Translations under genes and position numbers: made by a program
Notes under the pieces: model-generated
Database searches by the model: none
What the model was told of the DNA's origin: nothing
The model's input: the letters and a program-made list of their open reading frames with translations, nothing else
Assembly: GCA_030745835.1 (NCBI GenBank)
Contig: JASLNU010000118.1
Span: 1-26,944 of the forward strand
DNA from: GCA-2687515 sp002687515
GTDB taxonomy: Bacteria > Pseudomonadota > Alphaproteobacteria > Rhodospirillales > UBA2165
Length of the DNA stretch: 26,944 nucleotides
Direction: 5' to 3'
Part shown: one piece after another, positions 14,750 through 22,392 of the stretch
Layout of the letters: every line of letters starts with the position of its first letter
Position numbering within the stretch: position 1 is the stretch's first letter

Positions 14750-14788
14750 ATAGGTTTGAATTTCGATTCCCGCGGAAATTAGCCTAAC

Positions 14789-14804
14789 CGGCTGATATCA
14801 GCCG
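14789..14804. promoter_or_regulatory. 16-bp perfect palindrome
   Basis: CGGCTGATATCAGCCG is a perfect palindrome 51 bp upstream of the zinc-ribbon start codon and about 106 bp beyond the end of the mutL-like gene. Its position suits an operator for the zinc-ribbon gene. There is no loop or U-tract, so it is not an ordinary terminator. Confidence 0.4.
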
Positions 14805-14910
14805 AACAAGCGTATTAACTCCACGCCTTGAGAGCCAATTGCGGTTGATAAGCAAAGTTCGAAATCGAAGCCGTCGGGTCCGAGCCCGATGCGAAGGCAT
14901 CTGCCGCCGC

Positions 14911-16332
14911 CTAGCCCTCGAGGCTGACCGGGTTCAAATATTTCTTGGCTATCCTGAGTGCCTGGACCGGAAAATGTTCGGCCAGAAGACCGACGCCGTA
15001 GAGCAGATATTCGCCGTCAATGAAGGCTTTTGGCGCCTTCGGCATCAGGCTCCAGGGATTTTCCGGGCTGAACAGGGCGGCCTGCAATATTTTTTCAGGA
15101 TGGCGGCCGTATTTGAAAATACCGCCGGTTCCGATCAAGTTCTTCGTATCCAGCAGGTTTTTCCCCTGCTGAACCTGTACCGCGCCGACGACGCTGAATT
15201 CCTCGCGCATGGTACCGGCGTGGCGCTGGGTGGCGGTGGCGGTGGCCGATTGGGCAAGAATGACGTCGATGTTGTATTCCAAATCGCCGGCCGGAACGTA
15301 ACCTACATCGGTGGACAACGCTTGGGTATGGGCCGCCAGGTCGGCGCCGTCGCAGGCAAGCCCGGGATCGATGGCCCGCAGCCGGGCCATGCAGGTCTCG
15401 TCGCCTGCCAGTTGGTGAATGGTTGGCGCGTTATAGCGAATTCCCAAATCGCCCTCGACGGTGCGTTTTATCCTTGGTTCGGGCAATCCCCGGACGATGG
15501 TTTGGCTGTCCGAAGGTTTGTTATCGACGACCGAATGGATGTTGGTGGTGGCGCCCCCGACCTCGACGACAAGGAGGCTCCCGATGCCGGCTTCGCCGCC
15601 CGAGCCGTCGGCCAGCAATGCGGCCGCCTTGAGGCTCGCCAAGGGGGTCGGCATCAGGTCCTTGCCGACGAATTTCTGGGCCGCCGCCAAGCCCTTGGCC
15701 TCGGTGATCTGGGCGATGAAGATGTCGCGGATCAGATCCTGGGCCGGCTCGACCTCCACCTTGTCGAGGGTGGGAAGCACATTCGCCGCCGTGAACACCT
15801 GCTTATCGGCGGCTTCCAGGATTTCCCCGACCTGCTTGGTGACGACGCGGTTTCCGGCCACCAGGATCGGGCAGCCGATGGCGGAGTTCGCCAGCATGCG
15901 CGCATTGTGCAGAATCACCTTCTTGTTGCCGCCGTCGGTGCCGCCGGTTAGCAGGATGATGTCGCAGGCGGCTTCCTCCACCTGATCCAGGATCACCTCA
16001 TCGATTTCGAAGCCGTGCGCCGCGACCACCTTGGCGCCGGCGCCAAGCGCGGCGCGCCGCGCCGCCTCCAGGGTTAGCTCGGGAACCAGGCCGATGGCCG
16101 CCATGCGCAGCCCGCCGGCGGCGCTTGAGCTGGCATGGCGGCCGCTGACCTCGTCGGCTTCGATGCCCGAGGCTTCGGCCAGGTTGGCGAGGGCATGGTC
16201 GAGCCCGATGGTGATGTCGTCCTCGATGGTGGTGATCGCCTGGGCCCGGCCGAGCACGGTTTCCGCGTCGAGATCGACGGCCAGGATTTTGGTATAGGTG
16301 CTGCCGAAATCGATCAGAAGGTGAATATCCAT
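14911..16332 (-). CDS. glmL: MutL/GlmL family protein (putative B12-mutase chaperone/reactivase)
   Basis: The 473-residue protein is a GlmL/MutL homologue, an ASKHA-fold (actin/Hsp70-like) ATPase encoded with glutamate mutase genes and thought to reactivate or assemble the mutase. The N-terminal phosphate-1 motif is LLIDFGSTYTK. A second nucleotide-binding stretch is CDIILLTGGTDGGNK, and a third is LLVVEVGGATTNIHSV. The C-terminal half (GTGGIFKYGRHPEKIL...LYGVGLLAEHFP) matches the family, and length is normal. I chose the ATG at 16332 over a TTG two codons upstream. It is the fourth gene of the mutase set, 21 bp downstream of the S-chain gene. Its presence supports a working adenosylcobalamin enzyme encoded by the neighbours. 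Confidence 0.92.
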   Translation of the reverse strand: MDIHLLIDFGSTYTKILAVDLDAETVLGRAQAITTIEDDITIGLDHALANLAEASGIEADEVSGRHASSSAAGGLRMAAIGLVPELTLEAARRAALGAGAKVVAAHGFEIDEVILDQVEEAACDIILLTGGTDGGNKKVILHNARMLANSAIGCPILVAGNRVVTKQVGEILEAADKQVFTAANVLPTLDKVEVEPAQDLIRDIFIAQITEAKGLAAAQKFVGKDLMPTPLASLKAAALLADGSGGEAGIGSLLVVEVGGATTNIHSVVDNKPSDSQTIVRGLPEPRIKRTVEGDLGIRYNAPTIHQLAGDETCMARLRAIDPGLACDGADLAAHTQALSTDVGYVPAGDLEYNIDVILAQSATATATQRHAGTMREEFSVVGAVQVQQGKNLLDTKNLIGTGGIFKYGRHPEKILQAALFSPENPWSLMPKAPKAFIDGEYLLYGVGLLAEHFPVQALRIAKKYLNPVSLEG

Positions 16333-16353
16333 CGCCAACCCGCCGGAACCGCT

Positions 16354-16779
16354 CTAGTCCTTCAAGCCTAGATCGCTTTTCAGGGCGGCGATCACTTCCT
16401 CCACGGTTACCGTGTTGGGATAGACACGGTTGAAACCCATCTTGCTGAAGCGTTCCTCGATCTGAGGCCAATTTTTCTCCAGCTCCAACGGCGCCGCCAC
16501 CGTGCCGCCGGCATATAAGAGGATGTCCTCGAGCCCCGATTCGATGCACTTGTCCCGCAATCCCTCGCAATCCAGGATGCCCATGCCGTACATCGAAGAC
16601 ACCAGGATCGCGTCGGCGTCGGTCTCGATGGCGGCGCTGATGAATTCCTCCTGCGGCACGACGGCGCCCAGGAAGGTGACGTTGAACCCGGCGGTGGTGA
16701 GCGCCTTCTGCAGAACCCAGGCGCCGATCATGTGGGCGTCGGCCCCAATGGTGCCGATGACGATATTTTTGCTGGGCAT
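16354..16779 (-). CDS. glmS: B12-binding S subunit of a glutamate mutase-type enzyme
   Basis: The 141-residue protein matches methylaspartate mutase S chains, the Rossmann-like subunit that carries adenosylcobalamin base-off. The cobalt-binding motif DxHxxG is present as DAHMIG (Asp14, His16, Gly19). PQEEFISAAIETDADAILVSSMYG and DILLYAGGT supply the conserved Ser and GG contacts to the nucleotide tail. The C-terminus GFNRVYPNTVTVEEVIAAL is standard. AGGGGGG lies just upstream of the ATG. The gene directly follows two E-chain genes (19 bp), so a single S subunit must serve both E paralogues. In contrast to the E chains, nothing in this subunit is unusual, indicating that cobalamin binding is preserved. 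Confidence 0.94.
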   Translation of the reverse strand: MPSKNIVIGTIGADAHMIGAWVLQKALTTAGFNVTFLGAVVPQEEFISAAIETDADAILVSSMYGMGILDCEGLRDKCIESGLEDILLYAGGTVAAPLELEKNWPQIEERFSKMGFNRVYPNTVTVEEVIAALKSDLGLKD

Positions 16780-16798
16780 TTCCCCCCCTGGTTCGTGC

Positions 16799-18265
16799 TT
16801 ACTGGATACCGGGCTTGGGCAGGATCGAGGCGAACTGGATGTCCTTGACGACCATGTCGAAATCCGCCTTGCGTCCGTCCCGCTTTTCCCGTTCGGCGAT
16901 CTTTTCGCGGTGAAAGTCTTTCACTTCCTTGGGCAGGGGAATATCGCCGGTATCGAGATAGCGCAAGGCATTTTCCGCATCCCTGACGACCAGAACCTTT
17001 CCATTGTTGTATTTCCAAGGGGTGACCATGGTGTCGATCCAGCCGGCCTCGACGCCGCGGCAGAGGCCCTCGGCCATATCGCCGTCGGCGACGTCGAGGC
17101 ACATCTCCAGGACGGCGCGGACCTCGGCCTCGATCATCGCCTCTTCCTGGGCGAGCGCATCGTTCTCCGGCATCCTCTGGGTCCCCATCAGGGTCAGCAT
17201 ATGCCGGGCCAGGCGCACCGATCTCGCCATGCCTTCCTTGGTCGGGGTGGCCAGCGCCTCGTCCTGGCATTTCAGGATGACGCCCGGGAAGCCGCCCATC
17301 ACCGGGATAATGGTGTTCCAGGCGATCATCGCGTTGGCCTCGTCCTCGCCCGGTGCCCAGGCGCCGAGGAACGGGAAGCTGCCGGTGATGAACTCCACAT
17401 CATCATGGCCGAAGCGGGCGCAATATTCGTAGGCCAGCCTCTCGGTCACCCGGATCATGGCGATGTCCTGGATCAGGTTCATGTTCAGCCCGTGCGACAG
17501 GAACTGGCATTTGACGCCCTGCTCGGCGGCAAGCACCGCCTCGGTGACATGGACAATAGTATGAAATCCGGCGGCATCGTAGCCGGTGAGGTGGGATGAA
17601 TTCCACGGCGCCTGGGGCACGCCCTCCGCCTCGTAGATGCCGGTCAGCCGGGCGTTGTATTGCATCAGCTTGATTTGCGTGGCCAGCGGCATGTCCTTGG
17701 AATGGGCGATGCATTCCTGCAGCGAGGTTATCGAGTTGGCCGACCAGCCGGCCGCCATGGCGATCTCGGAAGCCAGCCGCGCGTCCTCGTCGCAGGTGAC
17801 GAAATGAAGCGGCAGTTTGGATGCTTGGCTGATCCGCCGCGCCTCGTCGACGCCGAAATTGACCACCGGCCAGCCGTTCAGCATCGACATCCCTTCACGG
17901 CGGCTTTTCTCGATGCCGGCGGCGGCGCGATGATAGTCGTTCTTGCGGGTGTAGGAATCCGAATAGAGGTTCCAGCTTCCCTCCGGAACGATGGCGGTCT
18001 CGCCCTCGACATATTCGAGGCCCTCGATCATGTGTTCGGTCAAGGCCCGGCCGAATTGGGGAATGAGGACCTGGCGGCCGGCTTCCTTGGCCGCCCTCAA
18101 GGTGCGCGCGTGGTTCTTGCCCTCCGACAGCTGCCTGGCCGCCGCGATGCATTCATCCAGATCGCCGAGGGCCTTCCCGGTTTCCCATTGGGACAGCACT
18201 TCCTCGTTCCTGATTTTAAAGAATTCCTCGTCGGAAAGCCGCTCGTTGCGTATCCGGTTGTCCAT
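16799..18265 (-). CDS. Glutamate mutase E-chain paralogue B, divergent substrate pocket
   Basis: The 488-residue protein aligns end to end with the glutamate mutase epsilon chain, a TIM barrel that holds the substrate and the adenosyl group. Kept features are DEEFFKIRNEEVLSQWETGK, YTRKN (Arg107 = clostridial Arg100), MLNGWPVVNFGV, LLAAEQGVK-like VLAAEQGVK, and ILKCQDEALATPTKE with the adenosine-side Lys and Glu. In my remembered numbering of the Clostridium cochlearium enzyme, Arg66 is Gln70, Arg149 is Val156, Glu171 is Ser178, Tyr177 is Glu184 and Tyr181 is His188. Those are the glutamate-clasping residues, so glutamate is an unlikely substrate. GGGAG lies about 10 bp upstream of the ATG. 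It follows paralogue A by 29 bp; the two align without gaps by eye. Confidence 0.88.
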   Translation of the reverse strand: MDNRIRNERLSDEEFFKIRNEEVLSQWETGKALGDLDECIAAARQLSEGKNHARTLRAAKEAGRQVLIPQFGRALTEHMIEGLEYVEGETAIVPEGSWNLYSDSYTRKNDYHRAAAGIEKSRREGMSMLNGWPVVNFGVDEARRISQASKLPLHFVTCDEDARLASEIAMAAGWSANSITSLQECIAHSKDMPLATQIKLMQYNARLTGIYEAEGVPQAPWNSSHLTGYDAAGFHTIVHVTEAVLAAEQGVKCQFLSHGLNMNLIQDIAMIRVTERLAYEYCARFGHDDVEFITGSFPFLGAWAPGEDEANAMIAWNTIIPVMGGFPGVILKCQDEALATPTKEGMARSVRLARHMLTLMGTQRMPENDALAQEEAMIEAEVRAVLEMCLDVADGDMAEGLCRGVEAGWIDTMVTPWKYNNGKVLVVRDAENALRYLDTGDIPLPKEVKDFHREKIAEREKRDGRKADFDMVVKDIQFASILPKPGIQ

Positions 18266-18294
18266 CTAATCATCACTCCCTTCGCGGCCGGCGC

Positions 18295-19761
18295 CTATTG
18301 CCGGTTCGCTTGCGGCAAGATCGAAGCGAACTGGATGTCCTCGACGACCATGTCGAAATCCGCCTGCCGCCGGTCCCGCTTTTCCCGCTCGGCGATCTTT
18401 TCGCGGTGATATTCCTTCACCTCCTTGGGCAGGGGAATATCGCCACTGTCCAGATAGCGTACCGCATTTTCCGCATCCCTGACGACCAGCACCTTGCCTG
18501 GGTTGTATTTCCATGGGGTCACCATGGTGTCGATCCAGCCGGCCTCGACGCCGGCGCAGAGCCCGATGACCATGTCGCCATCGCCGATTTCCAGGCATTT
18601 TTCCATCAGCGTCCTGACCTCCAATTCGATCATCGCCTCTTCCTGGGCGAGCTTTTCGTTCGCCGGCAGCCTCTGGGTTCCCATCAGGGTAAGCATATGG
18701 CGCGCCAGGCGCACCGATCTCGCCATGCCTTCCTTGGTCGGCGTCGCGAATGCCTCGTCCTGGCATTTCAGGATGAGGCCCGGAAAGCCGCCCATGATAG
18801 GGATCATGGCGTTCCAGGCGATCATCGCGTTGGCTGCGTCCTCGCCCGGCGGCCAGGCACCCAAGAACGGAAAAGCGCCGGTGATGAATTCCACATCGGT
18901 GTAGCCGAAGCGGGCGCAATATTCGTAGGCCAGCTTCTCGGTCACCCGGATCATGGCGATATCCTGAACCAGGTTCATGTTCAGGCCGTGCTCGATGAAC
19001 TGGAACTTCACGCCCTGCTCGGCGGCGAGCAGGGATTCCGAGACACATACGAAGGAACGGAAGCCGGCGCTGTCGTAACCGGTCAGGTTGGAGGGGTTCC
19101 ACGAACATTGGGGCACCCCTTTTTCCGTATAAATCGCGGCCAGCCGGGCGACATATTGATCAATCCTGATTTGTTCGGTCAACGGGTTCTGCTTCGAGTG
19201 GGCGAGAACGCCTTGCAAGGACCGCACCGAGGATCCCGTCCATCCCGCCGCGAGAATGGTTTCCGCGGCCAGGCGGCCATCCTCGTCGGCGATCACCAGA
19301 TGCAGGGGCAAACGGGAGGCCTTTCTTATTCTCCTCGCTTCCTCGACGCCGAAATTGACCACCGGCCAGCCGTTGAGCATCGACATGCCTTCTTCGCGGC
19401 TGCGTTCTATGCCGGTGGCGGCCTTTTGGTAATCGTTTTTCCGGGTATAGGAATCGGGGAAAATGCTCCACGCCCCATCGGGCACGAGGGCCGTTTCCGC
19501 CTCCACATATTCGAGCCCTTCAATCGTGTATTCGGTCAGGGCGCGGCCGAATTGGGGGATCATGATATGGCGCCCGTCCTGTTTCGCCTGCCTGAGCTTG
19601 TCGGCATAGTTTTTTCCCTGGGACAGTTCCTTGGCCGCCGCGATGCACTCATCCAGATCGGAGAGGGCCTTGCCGGTCTCCCACTGGGACAGCACCTCTT
19701 CGTTGCGGATCTTGAAGAATTCCTCGTCCGATAGTTTTTCGTTGCGTATGATTTGATTCAT
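18295..19761 (-). CDS. Glutamate mutase E-chain paralogue A, divergent substrate pocket
   Basis: The 488-residue protein has the same length and motif order as paralogue B: DEEFFKIRNEEVLSQWETGK, IPQFGRAL, YTRKNDY, MLNGWPVVNFG, LLAAEQGVK, MGGFPGLILKCQDEAFATPTKE. The substrate-pocket replacements are the same at most positions (Gln70, Val156, Ser178, His188), but clostridial Tyr177 is Gly184 here and Glu in paralogue B. The region 178-200 and the SWNPSNLTGYDSAGFRSF segment differ most between the copies. I chose the ATG at 19761 over a GTG at 19779 because it matches the family N-terminus and gives 488 residues, identical to the paralogue. It follows the PrpD-family gene by 24 bp. The two copies may form a mixed dimer or act on related substrates; this is inference. 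Confidence 0.88.
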   Translation of the reverse strand: MNQIIRNEKLSDEEFFKIRNEEVLSQWETGKALSDLDECIAAAKELSQGKNYADKLRQAKQDGRHIMIPQFGRALTEYTIEGLEYVEAETALVPDGAWSIFPDSYTRKNDYQKAATGIERSREEGMSMLNGWPVVNFGVEEARRIRKASRLPLHLVIADEDGRLAAETILAAGWTGSSVRSLQGVLAHSKQNPLTEQIRIDQYVARLAAIYTEKGVPQCSWNPSNLTGYDSAGFRSFVCVSESLLAAEQGVKFQFIEHGLNMNLVQDIAMIRVTEKLAYEYCARFGYTDVEFITGAFPFLGAWPPGEDAANAMIAWNAMIPIMGGFPGLILKCQDEAFATPTKEGMARSVRLARHMLTLMGTQRLPANEKLAQEEAMIELEVRTLMEKCLEIGDGDMVIGLCAGVEAGWIDTMVTPWKYNPGKVLVVRDAENAVRYLDSGDIPLPKEVKEYHREKIAEREKRDRRQADFDMVVEDIQFASILPQANRQ

Positions 19762-19785
19762 TTCCGCCCCGAAAAACACATACGC

Positions 19786-21189
19786 TCAGGACACGACCAG
19801 GAGGCGCATAAGGGTGCGCACGTCGTCGATATCGTCGAGCGCGGCGATGGCATCGACGAGCCGGGCCGCCTGATCGGTTGGCAACGGGATCTCGGCATAG
19901 TTCATGCAGTCCTGGAAGCGCGACATATGCTCTTCATCGCCGAGCGGATTGCCCGGATTTCCTGGGGGTACGTCAAGTTTTTTGCTGTAGGTCCGCCCGT
20001 CGGTGGTCACCACCGTAAGGCCGGCCGAGGTGTAGCCTCTGCCGTCTTCGAGCCCAGGATCGTTGACCACCGTGATTTTCGAGGCAAGGTCATTTACTTC
20101 GGGGTTTCCGACTTCTTCGGGGCGGAAGTGGTCGAGATAGGAACCTCCGCGGACGATTGCACTGGCGATGCAGTATTGGGCGCTGAATTGGGCGTCGACG
20201 CGCGGGTTATCGCCGGGGGCAAAGTCGTGGCCGACGAGCCGGAAGGAATAGGGCGGCAATCGAACCTCGATGCTTTCGACCCGATCCGGCTTGAGATCGG
20301 CCTCGCCGGCGATATTCAGCGTCAATTCAGTGGCTGCCTGGGTGCAGCCGCAGCTTGGGTACCTCTTAAAATGGGTCCTCTTGAGCGCATAGTTTTCGCC
20401 CAGATCGGCGAGCAGATCGCCCGCCTCGCGCCGGTCCCTGGCGAACAGATGCGTATAGCCGTAAATTCCGCCGAGAAAATTGACCGGCCCGGTGAAGCCG
20501 CTTTTCGCCAACAGCGCAGAGGTCAGGCCGGCCTCGGCCACCCAGCCCTGGATCAGCCGCACCGCCAGCGAGGCGTCGACATTGCTCTGAAAACTGCCGC
20601 CGCAGCGATTGAAGGCCAGGGCCAGGGCGTGCAGCACCTGGTCTTCGGAAAGGCCGAGAAGGCGGGCGGCGGCGGCTGTCGCGCCGAACACCCCGGCCAC
20701 CCCGGTCGGATCGAAGCCGTCATAATCCTCGCCCTTCAGGTTCATGCGCGAGGCCGCTTCGGCGCCGACGGTCAGCGCGGCTGTGAATTCCCGGCCGTCG
20801 CAGCCGCCCCTCAGTTCAGCGGCGGCCAGCGCGGCGGGGATCAGCGACGAGCCGATATGCAGCCCCGCCGACATCGAGTCGCAAAAATCGAGCGCTCGGC
20901 AGATAACGCCATTGATCAGGGCGGCGCTCGGGGCTGGCAGCCTGTCGCCATAGACCATCACCGTGGCTTCCGGCTTGCCGCCCCGGTCCAGGAGATCGGC
21001 ACGCAGCCGCCCGCAGCCCTCTTCGCCGGCGCCGGCGACCGCCGTTCCGGCAACCGCCAACAATATCTGCTTGACCACGGTTACGGCATCTTCCGGAATT
21101 TGGTCGCGGCGGAGATCATGCACGAATGCCGCCAATCTGCGTTCTTCGGTTATCGGCTGGCTGCTCGTTGCCATCGATTGCGCGCCCAT
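19786..21189 (-). CDS. MmgE/PrpD family protein
   Basis: The 467-residue protein belongs to the PrpD family, which includes 2-methylcitrate dehydratase, cis-aconitate decarboxylase and iminodisuccinate epimerase. It is an all-helical domain plus an alpha/beta lid. Seen motifs: VICRALDFCDSMSAGLHIGSSLIPAALAAAE (the family's D..D......H(P)G...PaaLA.AE catalytic stretch, with Pro replaced by Ile), GVAGVFGATAAAARLLGLS, and HFKRYPSCGCTQAATEL, where most family members have His in place of Gln. GGGAGGGTGAG precedes the ATG at 21189. It is immediately upstream of the two mutase E-chain genes (24 bp), so it probably dehydrates, epimerises or decarboxylates a di- or tricarboxylic acid before or after the mutase step. 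The exact reaction is not readable. Confidence 0.88.
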   Translation of the reverse strand: MGAQSMATSSQPITEERRLAAFVHDLRRDQIPEDAVTVVKQILLAVAGTAVAGAGEEGCGRLRADLLDRGGKPEATVMVYGDRLPAPSAALINGVICRALDFCDSMSAGLHIGSSLIPAALAAAELRGGCDGREFTAALTVGAEAASRMNLKGEDYDGFDPTGVAGVFGATAAAARLLGLSEDQVLHALALAFNRCGGSFQSNVDASLAVRLIQGWVAEAGLTSALLAKSGFTGPVNFLGGIYGYTHLFARDRREAGDLLADLGENYALKRTHFKRYPSCGCTQAATELTLNIAGEADLKPDRVESIEVRLPPYSFRLVGHDFAPGDNPRVDAQFSAQYCIASAIVRGGSYLDHFRPEEVGNPEVNDLASKITVVNDPGLEDGRGYTSAGLTVVTTDGRTYSKKLDVPPGNPGNPLGDEEHMSRFQDCMNYAEIPLPTDQAARLVDAIAALDDIDDVRTLMRLLVVS

Positions 21190-21344
21190 CTCACCCTCCC
21201 ACTCCGCGAAATGAATTCTCGGCGATTATTCTAGAGAAAATAGCGCCGGGGGCAAAATGTTTGGCCTCGGCCCAACACTTTATCCCGGACGAAAAGATGG
21301 AGCCTATGCGGATGAGCCAAGGATATCCACGAGCCGGAGCATGC

Positions 21345-22172
21345 CTAGGCTGTGCCGCGGGCAGCCATATCGGTCGACAACAGCTCGTATTGATCGCCGT
21401 TCAGATAGGGCTCAAACGCCTTCTCGAGGCTTCCATGCAGGGCTTCCATTCTGGCTTCCTCGAAGCCCTCTATCCTGGCCCCAAAGCCGCGTACCAACAT
21501 GGTCTGCCAAAACCTGTCGCCTTTTTCCTTGATAACGGTTTTGGCGGCTTCCCGTTCCTCGATGTTGGTGAAGCCGGCGGCCTTGAAAACGGTTTCCAGG
21601 GAACCTTCCTCGCTGAAGCGATAGCGCCGTTCCACGCCGCCGTCGTCCTCCTCGCCGAGAAACGCCAGCACGGCCGGCCGCAAGACCGAAAAAAGGGTAT
21701 TTTTGGCGCGTGATCCATGGGTCATGTAGGCGGCCTTTTTCCCCGCTTTCAGGACATGGCGCGCGCCCTCCAGCGCCGATACGGGATCCTCGGCGGACAT
21801 CAGGCCAAAGCGGCAGGTTACGGCGTCGAAACTGTCGGCATCGAAGGGCAGGGCCTCCATGCGCCCGACCTCGAACCCGATGTTTGACAAATCCATCTTT
21901 TCAGCCCGGTTCCGGGCCCCGTCGAGCATTTCCGGATTGGCGTCGAATGCCGTGACCGATCCTTGCGGCCCCACTTTCAAAGCGATGCTGATGGCCGGGT
22001 CGCCGGCACCCGATGCAATATCCAGAACCTTGTCCCCCGGCTCGATCCCGGCCAAACCGATCAGTATCTGGTTGAGGTCGTCGGTTGTTGACGCTCCCTC
22101 CGGAGCCGTTTTGACCCAATAGGCGCCGCGTGTCGCCCAGTCGGTATTATTTTGTTTTTGCGTTTCCGTCAC
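21345..22172 (-). CDS. SAM-dependent methyltransferase (class I, UbiE-like)
   Basis: The 275-residue protein is a class I methyltransferase. Motif I is VLDIASGAGDPA, the acidic ribose-binding position is VTAFDANPEML, and ALPFDADSFDAVTCRFGLM gives motifs II/III. The C-terminal third is a helical lid of unknown specificity. The start is GTG at 22172, supported by GGAGG 9 bp upstream and by the usual N-terminal Trp-Ala-x-Arg-Gly-x-Tyr-Trp segment following. It heads the minus-strand run into the PrpD-like and mutase genes, with a 155-bp gap before PrpD, so co-transcription is likely but less certain than for the later genes. The acceptor substrate is unknown. Confidence 0.85.
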   Translation of the reverse strand: MTETQKQNNTDWATRGAYWVKTAPEGASTTDDLNQILIGLAGIEPGDKVLDIASGAGDPAISIALKVGPQGSVTAFDANPEMLDGARNRAEKMDLSNIGFEVGRMEALPFDADSFDAVTCRFGLMSAEDPVSALEGARHVLKAGKKAAYMTHGSRAKNTLFSVLRPAVLAFLGEEDDGGVERRYRFSEEGSLETVFKAAGFTNIEEREAAKTVIKEKGDRFWQTMLVRGFGARIEGFEEARMEALHGSLEKAFEPYLNGDQYELLSTDMAARGTA

Positions 22173-22204
22173 TTTGTGGGTCCTCCGTTAAAAAAGCCCG
22201 ATCC

Positions 22205-22264
22205 GACATTTCATTCTGTATTGCACGAACCTTTTTACTATTCCCGGCGGGAGAATGAAATGTC
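22205..22264. promoter_or_regulatory. 13-bp inverted repeat between divergent operons
   Basis: GACATTTCATTCT (22205-22217) and its exact reverse complement AGAATGAAATGTC (22252-22264) are separated by 34 bp. They lie between the methyltransferase/mutase operon (start 22172, minus) and the SBP-fold/UbiD operon (start 22393, plus). Two half-sites in opposite orientation at this spacing suit a regulator controlling both operons. Confidence 0.5.
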
Positions 22265-22392
22265 CGGTTATGACTGCCATGACCGAATATCGACCCACCG
22301 GCAAATCTTGTCCGAGGCCTGGGATTGGAATAGAGTCGAACAGTCGGGGTGAAGCCGACGCGATCAAGTCATGCATACATAGGGGGGTGGTT

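Noticed and set aside
14839..15951. 370-residue plus-strand frame opposite the GlmL gene
   Set aside because: It is a shadow of the GlmL-family gene with no recognisable domain.
190..16357. 15-base string CCGGAACCGCTCTAG at 190-204 and again at 16343-16357
   Set aside because: The match is short, without extended similarity, and the second copy includes the S-subunit stop codon. Chance or a tiny dispersed repeat cannot be told apart here.
18298..19734. 478-residue open frame on the plus strand opposite mutase paralogue A
   Set aside because: It is the antisense shadow of a well-supported gene: GC-rich codon bias keeps the opposite frame open. The translation is His/Gly/Arg-rich with no motif.
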